Positions 21,701 to 34,895 are shown, numbered from the stretch's first letter. The stretch is 64,000 nucleotides of DNA from Euonymus europaeus (GCA_963580455.1 OY756965.1:26138902-26202901), one strand, 5' to 3'. Notes: generated by a model from the letters alone, not told the origin. Numbers and translations are program-made.

Positions 21701-22265
21701 AAGGAGAGATTTCTCATATGCTACCATTAGCTAAACTTGATTAGTATCTAGAATGGGATCAGTGTATCTCGCAATTCTAATCCATTGACCGGTTTTCATT
21801 CCCGGCATATAAACAAAAAAGAACCGTTTACAGCATTGCTACTCAATAAATGGGCATAGTAAAAGCTTTAATGAAAACCCTATCTGGGTTTTGCTGAAAC
21901 TAATTATACCAAAAGAATGGGTGAAAAAAGATGATACATGACAGCCCGCAGCCAGTTTAAAGCTTCTGTCAACATCTATAGACTGCGTTCTTGCCCACCT
22001 CCTTTGCAATGGAGCATAACATATGTACAACCACAAAAGAGCTTGCCACATAACAAAACGCACCCAACACCTCATCTGTAGATTGTTTCCATACATGGTG
22101 CAGTGGACAGTGGCCTGGAAGACTAAAGATATTTTTAACAAGCCGCAGAATCCAGATTGAAGAATGGGTAACACCTGATATCAATAAATAACCAAAAGAA
22201 TAATTATGCCGAACCACTTCCAGAAATTGAAATTTCAGGAAACAGAGACATCGGCAATAACATAC
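18703..22265. other. Large spacer, including probable 3' end of the HUA2-like transcript
   Basis: No independent gene is supported. Noted contents: CACGTG G-box cores at 19822-19827 and 20016-20021, the second close to GGGCCC/GCCC motifs, and a weak SINE-like segment at 20679-20790. The stretch 20900-22265 is the probable 3' UTR of the HUA2-like gene, possibly with an intron. I could not place its stop codon with certainty. Confidence 0.4.
20679..20790 (+). mobile_element. Degenerate SINE-like fragment
   Basis: The segment begins with a tRNA-like A-box region (TAAGTGGTAGAATTACAGTG) and a weak B-box (GTTAAATTCC). It ends with CTGTCCATGACCCTCGCC, as in the other SINE copies of this window, but is more decayed. 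Confidence 0.35.
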
Positions 22266-25200
22266 CCATCCTTGAAGCACAGTAATGCTTTGCTCATCTT
22301 TGCTGCCAGGCGCTTGGAACTAAACAAACAGAAAGATTATCTAAGATACAAATCTAGCAAACTCTCCAAACTTAACCCGTGATTCAATAATTAATACTCT
22401 AATAATGCCAACGCAAAAGGTATTCATGCAAATATGCAGCAGAAACTAAGCCAACAAACAAAGTTGAAATAGCTAGCACAAAGGAAATTTTCCGTTTTTA
22501 TTATACGGAGAAAAAAGACTATCAGAGAGAAACAATACCTCTTGAAACACCATGAAAGCCAGCATCCGGAGGTGGTCTATAAGGCACAGAGTTCCTGTGA
22601 TGCATCACCCGAGGAGGAAAATGCCAACCTTGATTCATTGATCTTGTTTGCTCGCGAGGGGGTGCATGAGAACTAGGTCCATAAGATGATTTGACCTTGT
22701 CAGGGTATCTTGGTCCTAGACAGGCAAATAAAATGGCCATGACATGTCCATTAAAAAGTTAACAAAGCAAAGTATCTAAATGTCCATAAGGCCATACTAA
22801 GATTATCTCTATTCGTTTTTTCAGGTAACAGAGAGAGGTTAAATATATTCTAAAAAAACTAAAAAAGGAATATATTCGTGACAAAATCCACTGGACACTG
22901 AGTTGGATAGCTTCTCTGTGATTGTAAGGTCCAAATACATCATTCAGAAACCAAAACTGTAATAGCTTGAGAAAATTGTGTGAAATACAACATTTTCAAG
23001 GCTGTATCACACTATCACTGATATATTTATCACTAGATAACCGCCGAAATATATTTAATACCTCTGTGTATGTGTGTGTGCATGCATGAGAGCGCAAATA
23101 ACTATTAGAACTCACAATTTAAAACTGAAATTGAAGATAAAAGAAAAAGTATTCAATTCAAGTTTAGTATTTTTTTTTTATCATTTATGCTCATCAATTA
23201 GTTTCCTGTTTGCACATGTTTACAAGCTACGGTTACATTGTATAAAATACACTTGCACATTTTTCCAAGCTACTTTGTATACAATAGACTTAGGCCCCGA
23301 TTGGTTCGTTCATTGTATTGTGATGGTAATAGGAATATAGGATTCCCAATACAAGTAATCAAATTGTGAGAATTGAATTACTAAGTAATCTTATTAAGTT
23401 GTGTGGTTGATAAAATGTAATTGTGATGTGATGTGATATTTTCCAAGATTGCCTCTATATGTATGACAGGTGAACAAATAGATATAATCATATAAAAGGT
23501 ATATAAGAAGATGTGAACACTAAGACTTAGGTATGTGTGTGTATAAAATAATATATCTGCAGACAAAATGTATATTTATGTACCTTAAAATCTTAGGTAT
23601 GTGTATATAAATATTAAAAAACAATATATCTGAAAGCAAAATATATATTTATGTATATACATGCATGTAAGGAACAACTATAAATAGATTCTAATTATTT
23701 AGGATATGTTTGTCCAAGGAACAAATGTGGTTTTGTGATCAGAATACCAAATTTAAGATGGTACTAGGATTCCATTTTTTTTAAGGATTCTCATTAATTA
23801 CTGATTACAGTACATTTTCACATTAAATGAATACATTGTATTGCAATCGGATTCCTATTACCATCGCAATACCAAGCCAACCAAATGAACCCTTAACATA
23901 ATAACTACTTTAAATGGAGACTTACCAGAATAACGGGGTGTGTGAAACCTCCAACTTTCATCGGTCTCATAAGGGGCATGTTTTATTCTCTCATGTTCGT
24001 TGTAAAAGTTTCCACCATCATTGTAAAAGTTTCCCCCATCAAAATTTCGTGCAGAATGCGACCTATGGGGATAGGAAGGTGGTGGATCATCTCTCCGGGA
24101 CTTCATATGCTGGCCATTCTGAACGTACGAGAACTGATTTGATGGTGCAGGATAAGGTCGTCGTGGAGGGTATGCCTTATGATGAAGGCCAGAACTATCA
24201 CTCCGAAGGTTATTTGTTGAACGTGCAGGAAAGCCAGTAGAATCTAAACACTGCGCTAGCATTTGGTGATCTCTACTTTTAGGAGCATGGTAATGCATGG
24301 AACTGGGAATACTTGAGTTCAGCCTTAAAGGTACTGATTGGTGACCCAACTGCTGTTGCAAGTCATCCTGCATATTCTGCAAATATAAGACTTATCTGTA
24401 CAAGGGGGTTTCTATTTCTTGAAAAGTTTTCCAATCCACAATTTTTGTGTGTGAAAAACCGAAAATATGTAACAAAATATGACAAGTGTAAACTCACATA
24501 GTGCTTCTTATCAACGGCATTGGCATAGGGACCGGGCCTAGAGCATGTACTAGGAAGGGGGACGAGAATAGGACCTGGACATACAGGAGGAGGCGGAGGG
24601 GGAGGGGGAGAAGATGGCAATGGTGGTGATGATGGTGGACCATCCTGAGGCAGAGGGGGAGCACAGGGCAATGGAAAATGCTGCTGAACCCGATCTTGTA
24701 TAGCCTGCACAGCAATGACTGCAGGAGCACCATTGGTGGAATTCATCTCAACATCACAAGAAGGAGCTACATCCTCCATTTCAAGCTCACCATCCACCTC
24801 TTCCAAGATATGTCTATGTTTTTCTGTAGCAGGGATTAACTCCATTTCTTCAGAAGCTTCAGAATTGTGTTCAGGAGTAACAGCCTCAAAAGTCCCTCCA
24901 TCAGAATCACTTCCCTCGTCTTCATCCTTAAGCATGTGGGGCATACAAAATCCAAGAAGCTGAAAACTCGAATTGCTGTGGCAAAAAATACCATCATTAA
25001 ATGATAAATTAAAACAAATTATAAGTGATATAGATTCAAGGAAAACAAACCTTCCATATTCGTCAACCAGCATACCCTCCATGTCTCTAACAGGATCATC
25101 CAGAGCCCTTTCTGTCCTTGCTGAGCGGCGAGAATACGGACCAGCAGAAGGACCACTCCACGAGTCAAGCTCTCGCATATGTTGGCGAATAAAAGACTCT

Positions 25201-28200
25201 GGAAGGATCCTTCTTTCCAGCCAAAGCCTCAAAACCTGTATAAAGTAAACATATGGTTGTAAACCACAATCTAAAAACGAGGAAAAGTTTTTAATTGACA
25301 AAGAAAATTTCTTCACTAGCCTTTAAGCATTGTCTCCGATTTTCCTGTGCAATACTTCCTGGAGGAGCAGTAGCTGACAGTAGACGGGGCAGCACTGCTT
25401 GAATAGCTGAAGGATAAATACCACCAAAATCACCTGGAAATTCCCCAATTAGTATCATTGCAGAGCAAGCGATAAAATAAAATGCATTCTTCCTACGTCA
25501 CAGCAGACGAGTAAGAGATGATAAACCTACCTTTCAAACCACGTGAGAACTGCATAATAGAATCAACAAGGAAGAATAAGTCCACCCTTCTATGCAAGCT
25601 TGACTCAACTTCTAAATAACGAGCCAAAATTTCCACAACCTAATAAAAAAAGGGCATACCCACAAAACATCAAGAAAATCCTCACAAGTTCCAAAAATCA
25701 ATTTCATAATGTTACACTATCAAGAAATTAAAAAATCATAATGAGAGTTCAAGAAATCCAATTAAAGAAAACGCCTGACTGGCTCACTTTTTGCGATTCA
25801 AAAGTTCAAATTATAATTTTAACATAAGGAACAATTTGCATAAAGATACTAAATCTCTTTCCCTGCAGAAGTCACTAGGTATAATTCCTTCTATATAAAA
25901 ATATATATATATATAACATGTCACAGCCTCCAACATTATGGTGAAAATTCATAGGAATAAAAGATAAACCTCTATTCATTCCATATGCAAGTGATATAAA
26001 TACTTCAAGATCAAATCATATTTTGAAATTTCATCAGTTAAAACATAAAAGAAATGCTAACTAGGGTTTTGGGTCAAAAGTAGGATGTGGAAAAATATAC
26101 GATATAGTATACAACATTAAAAAAAATTACTGATACAGAATTACAGATGGATTCAAAAGACTAAAAGAACTACTGATTAAAAGGACATGAAAATGAACAT
26201 TTCAATAACTAACATTTTTGTTCTTTATGGGACAGGGGACTTTAATCCCTGACTCCCTGCCCTAGAATAACTTTGCCACTTGAATCAGTGATAAAAGTAT
26301 TTGACAAACCACAAGTTTGTATGCACTAGATAAAAATCATTGCTTACATTATTATAATAGTTATAGTTATACCTCCAACTTGACCTTTGGTTTAATATGC
26401 AAGCACGAGGGTTCATGCTTTTTCAGTAATAAGATTCCCTTTTGACTACCTAAGAGTAGCTGCCTAGTCTTCCCAGAAGAAATGCCATACATTTTATCAG
26501 AAACAAAGTAATATCAAAATTTGGGGTAGTGAACCGAGCTTACGTTGGCAACAACAAAAGGGAGGGATAAAAAGGAATAAATATTTTGTGAAGGGTTCCT
26601 TCTTCTCGCATTCAAAATGAAGCACGGGACTTTCTGGATCTAAGTTTGTAACACATGAGAAGCACCAACAATTATTTAGACTTCTTCAAGTATACGTGAC
26701 ACCGGGGTTACTTTTCTCATACAAAACCATGCATGAGCCTTTGTAGATCTCAGTTTCTTATACATTAGCAATTTGCAAAATTCTAGACACCCTATATATT
26801 GTTTGGAAGCTTCTGTTTTGTATAAGAGATGGAACCCCTTCTTTTGATTCACAGAAAAAAGCTTCATCTCAAGGAAACCCATGCTTCAGTTAAAGTCATG
26901 AACAGTTGAAATCAATTCAAAGTGTTAAAACTTGATACCATTCCATAAACCGAATTTTAAACAGTAACTCTAAAAAGCATTTCCATTCCCAATAAACTTG
27001 AATTAAAATATTGCACATTCAATTTACGAAATAAAAACAAATAACACACGTGCACAAGGCTCGCGCAGTGGGGTGGACCGGGGACAGTCAAAATGTATGC
27101 AAACATTATCCTCACATAATGCGGACACATATTGAGAGGCTGTAACTAGGAATTGAACCTACGAATTCTAGGTTGCATCCCTGCAATCAAACCAGTAGGT
27201 TACATGTTTGCGTGTAAAATTACAGGTAAAATTAATAAGCTCATCTTGGTATTCATCTTATTCTTCTTACGTTTCAGGATATCCTAGAGACTGCAGTATT
27301 TGCACTTGATAGTTGAACTATTTTATTTTCTAATTCTGAATTTACGCAATGAGCACATTCTTCCTCTTTCGTTTCTCTCTTTCTCAAGCAGGTAATTGTA
27401 TTTTCCTGTCCCATGTACTTTAATTTTCAAGTTTCAACTATCTCACTTCCATTGAATTCATTTTTAATCAAAAACTTTCAAAAAATAAAAGCCAAATAAA
27501 ACAATGTAAACTTTGGAGATCCATCCAAAGAAGACAAGAAAAATATCACAAAAAAAATTAAAGCAAGATAATCCTACCTTAGCAGAGACGCCCAACCTTG
27601 CACAGTCAATAGCTATTCGAGTTGCTCGACCAATGCTCTCCTTCGTCCTAGTCAGTGTTCCAAGCATTGCCTCAAAAGATGATAAAGAAGCATGTGCTCC
27701 TGCAGTACTACTAGACCCTCCAGCTGACTTTAGTCTGTGAGATATCAACAATTCACTTCTTTCTTCCTCATCGGTAACCAAACCACAAATTTCTTTCTTA
27801 TCTTCTAAATGAACATTTGGACTACAACAGCCATTGTTCTGAACAAAATTAGCACTTTCTGATGTAGACATGTGACAGGTAGAGGTATTGGGGGGAGACA
27901 TCCGTGCAGGAGAATCAGCTCCAGCAGAAGATGGACTCGATCTGAAACTTGAGACATCCTTTCCAGCCACAATATTATTAGAAATGCAGACAGAACTTGT
28001 ATCCTTCTGTCTCTCACGATGATCATCATCCTTCACAACCTGATACCTATAACAAAAAAGTACATTGGCCATCGAAATTTAGAACAAACCTATCCAATGA
28101 TACAAATTGACAAGTCAAATAAAGCAGTAAAGCACAAAAACAAAATCCAATAACAACTTTTCATTCCATGACTAAACAAAAACAGGAAACTTAGAAATTA

Positions 28201-31200
28201 TCTTTAGTTGAAGTTCATACGTTACACGTCCAGTACACTTGCTCTAGTACAGACAGCCATTGTAGAGGGCGCTAGATGGAACAATGAGCATATTGTAAAT
28301 AAAGCCAATTGGAGAGCAGTGAGAGACTATGCTAAAAACACCTAGAACACAAACTTACATGTCATTAACCCGGCTATTTTCATCAATTTGAATCCTTGAA
28401 GACATAGTGTTTGAGCAACCAGTACCCTCTGCACGCAAATGGAGAACTCTCTTACCATTTTGAGGCGGAACTTTAGCAGCCCCATCAGTCCTTGAGTCAG
28501 CATCTACGCTAATCACAGAATTTTCCAAAACATCTTGTTCTTTAGTAAGATTTACAGCTTCAAACTCCATAAAATCAGTATATTGAGAATCACTTTCAAG
28601 CTTACAAGTCAATATCTGATCCTGTGAATCAAGGTTAAATCTTGGACTATCTCGCCTTCTGTCAAGATTCGGTGACCCATGTGCTGCACTTGGGGTTTCG
28701 ATTCCAATTTGCATACTGGGAGTGTTGAAGGTTACACTACTAAGTGCTTTGCTGTCAATAGAATGTGTAGCCTCTAGAAAGTCCTTGCATAATTTTGATT
28801 TTTCAACATCAGAACTCTCAATGGGTCCATTGCAAGTATCTGCTTCAACTAAAGCTTTGGATGAATCCTCCCAAGTGTTTGAACCCAAACAAAATTCAGC
28901 ACTTTTTCTAGGAGAATCCACACTCTGCTGCTCCAACTTATTCCCTTCTTTAGCTTCCATTACTAGATGAGAACAGCTCCTCATTGAAAGCACACAGCAG
29001 CCGTTAAATGATGTTTTCAACATTGATGATTTATTGACACACGATAGGTCATCTTCAGCAGCAGCATTGGCTGACATAGCCTCCATAGCACGATGAAGGC
29101 GTTTTGAGGGGGGTAAAGCAGCTTCACCATCAGCTGAACAGTAGAATGATTGGTTTTCCTTAACATTCTGGAGCTGTGACACATTTCCAGGAATTTGAGT
29201 CGAATTCCTTGAAGGTGATCCATTATCTGAGGGTCCCTTCACTGCACATGAATCTCTAACGTCGGCATTATAATCATTGCATTTTAATGAAGGGGCAATT
29301 TCCGCCGATGAACTTACTGCAACTTTGGTCAAGGAATTTTCTGTCCACAAAACATTAATGGGTCCCCCATCCTCATTTGAAGGTTTACCCATTCGAACCC
29401 TTGCTCGTTTTAACAGTGGCAGGTGCTCATCTCCATCATCTCTGAAGTGCATCCCATTTGAGTTTCCCGCACCATTTTGAGAATTCTGACCAGGATCATG
29501 CCCCTTTGCCTCTAAATCTTGCTCCAAGTCCAGTCCGGCAGGAGGCTCAATTGTACCATTAGCTGCACGCTTTCGAGTTGGTTTTCTTTTTTTCTTTATG
29601 ACGACTGGCTTTATTTGAAAATCAAGCCCTTGACTCAACTCAACATCTTCCTCCAAACACTCAACAACTGTCTCAGAGTGCTCAAGTTTACAACCAGAAC
29701 CCATTGTGCTGCCAACATTCAAACTCACAGCTTCTGACTCAACTGTAACAATTTCAGAACCATTGTCTTCAATGCTACCATTCAAAACAAGAGCAGATGA
29801 ATCCACATCATCACATTCAGAGGCATCTGGTGATTTCCTTGTTCTCTTCTTTTTTTTTGAAGGACCATCCTCAATTAGGTTAGCAGATATATCTCCAGCA
29901 GGCCTACTGACATTGTTACAAGGCAGCGTAAGGCTTTGCAACTTACATGAATCAGCCTGTGAGGAACTCCTAGACCACAGAACTGATTGTGCTGATCCCT
30001 TCTGTGTCACAAATTTTCTAGATCGTAAACCTCCAGAACGTTTCCGCAAAGTGTAAGTAGTAATAGTAGGTATCGCATTAACTGTGGCTTTATCAACTGA
30101 TTGTCCAGATAAGGTATCCTTATCAGGCAAAGCAGCAGTTTCTGCTACAACTGGAGTATCATTGGTTGTACCTGGCTTATCCACACCTGCAGTAGAATCT
30201 AAAGTTTCTAACATATCATGAGTTTCATCGGCAATTTGTGCTAGGTCCTTCAACCCGGTTTCTGCTGATGAATCCACAAGATTGACACCATCTTTCAGAG
30301 CACCTTTATCACCACTAGTGGGACCATCAACTTGGTCATGTTGCTTCAACTTCTCATCACTGTCGATTATCTCTTGCACTGCACGAACAAAATCTGGACC
30401 CCTCCCTCGACACTTAACCAAAAGGGATTGCTTCTTCTCCTTCGAAAATTCTTCTACATCAGCAGGATTGCAGAAAGCTCTGCACGATAAAAAGCTATTT
30501 GAATGACGCAGACTAACTATGCTTCTTGAAAGCATAAAACACGGCTGACATAGAATCATAAAAGCCAAATAGATATCCAACAGAACATAAACAAAAATAA
30601 CTAATAAGATTTTCAGGAAAAAAAATGAACTGCAAAAGAAAAAAAAAAACATTAAGTGCTCTGCCTTCCTCGTTTTTTTGCTTCATTTTCTAAATTCTTT
30701 TGGGTGGGAGGACGGAGTGTGTGAGAAAGAAATCTCACTATTGAAAATTTTCATAAAATAGGAATTACAATAGTCAAATAATAATTTCTTTGCAAGGAGA
30801 TGTGAGTCAACTAACTATATTACCATCCATTGATTAAAATGCCTGAATTTTTTTGGAGAGATAAGCCCCCCTGTAACGGATTTGTCATGCACGGTTTCCA
30901 GACTGGTACAAAAAGGGCATACTGTTAAGCAGTCAAATTACGCATCGGAATGATCATAAGGCATTATTTCCATTCGCCATATGTTGAATCATTTTAAAGA
31001 AAAAGAAAAATGCTATCAAACATAAGCCACCAACCTCCAGAGACACCCAGCACCCCAAGGCACAAACCAGTCTACTCCAAATAATGCAAAGAAGCATGGG
31101 CAATCAGCCAATCATCCCTCACCACCCCACAATGCGATATCGCTAATCAAAATCATCTTGATTTTAGATAATCGTGCCTCATAATCCAATAAATTATTTC

Positions 31201-33596
31201 CTATCTTCCATAAATATCCCATTACATGGCAACCCTAACAACCTATACAACTACAATGAGTGATATGCCACTGACACAAAGTGTCCAAAAATATGGATCG
31301 CAATGTAAACATAATATCTCCTGCTGTAGATCTCACATATGAAGGGTCTAAAGAAAAGAACATTGGGATATGGTACTTGCCACCAATATATCAGTACAAA
31401 GTATATGTTTGCCATTTCCCCACAAAAATGGCCCTTAAATACTAATACCACCATACTGCACAAGATCAACAAGGAAAACACAAAACTATTGGACTACTAT
31501 AGAATACTCATACATTCATTATACACCAATCACTTTCAACATTTCAATCAAAGTTTAACTGCCTAAATGCTCATCAACTTGGGTGAAATACCATTAACAA
31601 GCATGCGCAAAAAAAATCATAAACAAAATAGAAAAATTCATCAGGACAGAACATTTTATGCTCTGTTTGAACTATTTTCCTTCTTCAGTCTGGTGGAAAT
31701 CTAGATTGTACGTATCTTTTATTTGTTACTTGAGCCTAAGGTGAATAAACTTCCACTTTATGAGCCCACTTAAAATGAAAGAACCACAGCCTTCAATATT
31801 GAGGCAGGAAGTAAAATTACAAGATCTTAGATCAAAAGAACTTAATAATCATACCACCCTACTGTATCAAATTAACAAGCATCCAACTAACGGAATACAT
31901 GAAACACTGCACATTTATCATACATGAACGAATGTAGTTTTGAAATCACTGTTTTTGCTAAATTCAATTTGGACTTCTGGAGACAACAAAGTACAGCAGT
32001 AGTATATCAAAAGAAACAAAAAGAAATCTGAAACAGAAGCAATCAAAGAAACATCAAATAGCATCTTAAACATCTAAAGTGTGAAACGAGTACAAATTTT
32101 CTCATATCTAAGATTTTCAGTTTTGGATGTCAAAATCTCCTAAGCATAGAGTGATGGGATGCGGATCTAGACCTATTGCACCCATTTCTGATCAAGTACT
32201 TAATCATACAAAAATATATATTAGCCAGTATAGTCAGAGGTGCACCTAGGCACTCAGATTACATGAGGAGCACCCAGAGCAGTTCGGAAATCTCTGGACA
32301 AGGAGCCTTCACTCAGACATCACCTAGGCAACTGCCCCGGTGCCTTGCGCCTCAACTACGGGTGCAAGCCTAGACGAATTTTTTACGTTTGCTGCTGTTT
32401 GAGACTTTTTAAAACTAGGAAATTTTTTAAATACCACAGTTGCTCAGGATCCACGTAATAAATTCAAAACATAACTAACATTGTTGCCATTGGGTCCATG
32501 TTACAATTCAAAATGCAGCTGATTTTTAGCTGCGTCATTTTTTAGTCTTCATTTTCAAAACAATAAATGCATAACCAGGGATCTTATCAAGACTATGCGC
32601 ACAATAAAATATTAAAGCCGAAACGAAAAATTCAAGCATGATAAACTTAGAGTTGCCTTCTACTAGGGATCATTGGAACCACTAAGCCAATCCAAAACGA
32701 CAATGAAGAATAAAGAAGGAAAAACAAGACCACTGTGTTGGTAGCATATATTCTTTAACAGCCCCTGTCACTAACACACCTTTATTATAGCAAAAAAAAA
32801 TGAAGGCATCTAGATCTCCATGTGTACTCACATTTGTTGGGTTCCAAAGAATTGAACAAGTACTTTCTTCCAATCAGATGAATATCCCCACTTCTTTGGC
32901 TCACTGACCTGCCAGTAATAACCAAATTAAAAAGCTTACCACACAACCAGCAAATATGAAACTAACAACAGAAAACTAAAAGCAAATTATTGAAATGTAA
33001 AGTACTTTTTCCTTGACAGAAAACTACGCCCTCACCTAAAACATGCCACCAATTCAGGTTTTTAACTTTGATCAGCTTCTTTACGCTGATATTGAGATGC
33101 GAGCACAAACTTTACAATGTTCAAAAATTACATTCTAATAAATGAAATAGAGTACGGAAACAAATGAGCTCCTTATTCTCTCTGTCATCTTCCCAAGCCA
33201 ATTGCAAACGCGCCTAGCATGATGTTTCAAGAAACTAAAGAATTCCCAATAAATGTAAGGATTAGTTTTAAAGTTCTCATTCAGATCCAAAAGGGCACAT
33301 CCCCAAAACCATCTTGCATCAAGTATAAAACCGCACCAGCACAGAAAACAACACAAAATACACCAAAATAGAATCACCAAATAATAGTCTACAACAGGAG
33401 GATTCGTACAAAAACAAAACTCATCTACATCATGTAAATACAAAATACGAAGATAGAGATCAGTGCGACATACCGCGGCTGGCCAAGCAGGGAACCCTTT
33501 GACTTTGGCAAGAACAAGATCACCAACCTTCCACTGGCGGCGAGCGGCCGCGGCTGCCGCTGCTTTGGAGGTGCCTTTTCTGCGACTCGGTGCCAT
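22266..33596 (-). CDS. HUA2-like: HUA2-like PWWP and CID domain protein, about 1450 aa in eleven mapped exons
   Basis: Nuclear pre-mRNA processing factor family that in Arabidopsis controls FLC and AGAMOUS transcript processing and flowering time. Exons: 33596-33474, 32908-32832, 30479-28359, 28046-27578, 25639-25531, 25433-25321, 25235-25051, 24975-24498, 24376-23926, 22715-22539, 22312-22266. Phases agree throughout. Exons 1-3 encode a poly-Ala stretch and the PWWP domain (WKVGDLVLAKVKGFPAWP, then FCNPADVEEF). Exon 3 is a 707-codon low-complexity, Ser- and Lys-rich region with nuclear-localisation-like KKKKRTRK and KKKRKPTRKR. Exons 4-7 hold the RPR/CID fold (FEAMLGTLTRTKESIGRATR to WLERRILPESFIRQHM). 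Exon 8 has the DEDEGSDSDGGTFEAVTPEH motif and a Pro-rich run. The intron at 25320-25236 starts with GC. The final exon and stop are uncertain; the frame is still open at 22266. The start codon is unambiguous. Confidence 0.9.
23293..23892. mobile_element. Tourist/PIF-Harbinger-like MITE, 600 bp, in a HUA2-like intron
   Basis: Inverted termini: left GGCCCCGATTGGTTCG, then GTATTGTGATGGTAATAGGA; right end in reverse GGGTTCATTTGGTTGG, then GGTATTGCGATGGTAATAGG. The similarity extends about 45 bp. TTA flanks both ends (23290-23292 and 23893-23895), the expected 3-bp target duplication. It sits in the intron between the exons ending 23926 and starting 22715, only about 30 bp from the exon 9 donor site. 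No coding capacity. Confidence 0.78.
27047..27210 (-). mobile_element. Au-like SINE in a HUA2-like intron
   Basis: In reverse orientation it reads from a tRNA-like head with B-box AGGTTCAATTCC to a tail GACTGTCCCCGGTCC, then CGCGAGCCTTGTGCAC. This matches the layout of Au-type plant SINEs. It lies in the 1.9-kb intron 25640-27577. Confidence 0.6.
32227..32375. repeat. Degenerate GCACCTAGGC-type dispersed repeat
   Basis: A G/C-richer block inside a 2.35-kb AT-rich HUA2-like intron with repeated AGGTGCACCTAGGC, CACCTAGGCAAC and GTGCCTTGCGCC-like motifs. It resembles dispersed repeat fragments found in many plant introns. Family not identified. Confidence 0.3.
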
Positions 33597-34382
33597 GCCG
33601 CCGCTCTTCCACTCTAATCAAATTGGGGCAGGCAATTGGAACACCTCTCGAAACAGAAACCCGCAACTACGCCAAAATCGTCTGCAAAAGGGAACACTTC
33701 GGTACTGTCTAGCGTTTCGGAGCTGGATGTGGCTAATCTATTATCAGGCATTGAATCACACCAAACCAAGAGAAATACAGAGAAAGAGACAAACACTGAC
33801 TCAGTAGAAACCCTAATTTAGAGACGGAGGGAGCGGAGCTTGAAGAGTAGTATTGATTTGATTTGTGAGTTATGGTTTTGGAATGGTGGGGAGAAGGGTC
33901 AAGGGTCTTTCACACAACAATGGAACGGTCCAATAATGCTACGGTGCGTAGTAGTGGGGTAGGTTAAGAACTGGTGGAGTGTCCTAACGTGCGCCAGAGA
34001 GTCTTCCGTGCGTGTGACATCGTATGACCTACCGACTAAAATTACCCAGAGTACTTCACTACTTCGTAGATGGCTGAACTCTATCCAACTCCGTCCAGTT
34101 TCACATTTTTTTACTTTTTTTTTAATTGCTTGTTTTGTACTCTGTGGGTCTCAAATGGGCTGGGCTCAATCTTATTCTCATTTCAGATGACCAAGTGGGC
34201 TACAATAGTTGGAGTTGTGGACCTACAAAAATTTCAAAAGTCAAAAGTCTCAAACCGACCAGTGTTTAGTCGTATTCCCTTTTCAAACTCGGATTTGGTC
34301 AAAACCTTCTCCCTCTCTCCCTCATAAAAAGCCTCTTCAAAACCCTGGAAAAAATTGAACGTGGAGAATAACAAAGACAGAC
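33597..34382. promoter_or_regulatory. Shared divergent promoter region
   Basis: A 786-bp interval separates the start codons of the HUA2-like gene (minus) and the GluTR-dimerisation-like gene (plus). A CATAAAAAG TATA-like element at about 34322-34330 precedes the latter by some 55 bp. I see no separate gene here. Confidence 0.45.
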
Positions 34383-34895
34383 ATGGGATCGATGGCAGCT
34401 TTGTCTGTGCCATGTTGGTCCATCAAGCGAAGAACATGCAATCTGGTCGTAAAAAAGACGAGCCTTCCCCGCATTGTGAGTTCAACAGCGATCAAAAGCC
34501 TTCCACCAGTCTCGCGCAAGACAATTACGATAAAAAACGTCGACGTTACATATCGTGATCGACACGGTGCAATTACGATTAAAGAAGAAGGTTTGGAGAA
34601 GGAAATACAAGGAACAATACAGAGGTTGGAGGAAGTGGTGGAGAGAATCAAGGAGTTGGAGATACAGAAATTCATAGGTAGAGTAAGAGGAACTGAATTT
34701 GAGGACGGCGTCGTTTTAGCGGAGACCATGAGCCAGGAGATTGTCAACAAGTTCTTAGACAAACCTATAAGATACCTGAGAAGTTGTCATGGAAATCAGG
34801 CTGAGAAGATAAAGGATGTCAATGCTCTTGTAGGAATTCTTGAAAATTCATGTTTAAATCCGAATTCTTGTTCATGTACAGGAGTTAAGAAGTAA
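34383..34895 (+). CDS. Putative plastid protein resembling only the GluTR dimerisation domain, 170 aa
   Basis: The N-terminal 45 residues are rich in Ser, Thr, Arg and Lys and nearly lack acidic residues, like a chloroplast transit peptide. The region about 70-150 resembles the C-terminal dimerisation domain of glutamyl-tRNA reductase: a charged helix (LEEVVERIKELEIQKFIGRV), then the hallmark-like AETMSQEIVNKFLDKPIRYL (compare LTRxxVNKLLHxPxxxLR of HemA), then NALVGIL. The catalytic and NADPH-binding domains are absent, so it cannot make glutamate-1-semialdehyde. By inference it could bind GluTR or act as an assembly or stability factor. The similarity was judged by eye. AAGAA|GTAAGA near the stop could be a splice donor, so a longer isoform is possible. 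Confidence 0.55.
   Translation: MGSMAALSVPCWSIKRRTCNLVVKKTSLPRIVSSTAIKSLPPVSRKTITIKNVDVTYRDRHGAITIKEEGLEKEIQGTIQRLEEVVERIKELEIQKFIGRVRGTEFEDGVVLAETMSQEIVNKFLDKPIRYLRSCHGNQAEKIKDVNALVGILENSCLNPNSCSCTGVKK

Noticed and set aside
26225..26275. GGGACAGGGGACT/AGTCCCTGCCC partial palindrome in a HUA2-like intron
   Set aside because: Short and imperfect; no flanking duplication or second copy with clear ends.
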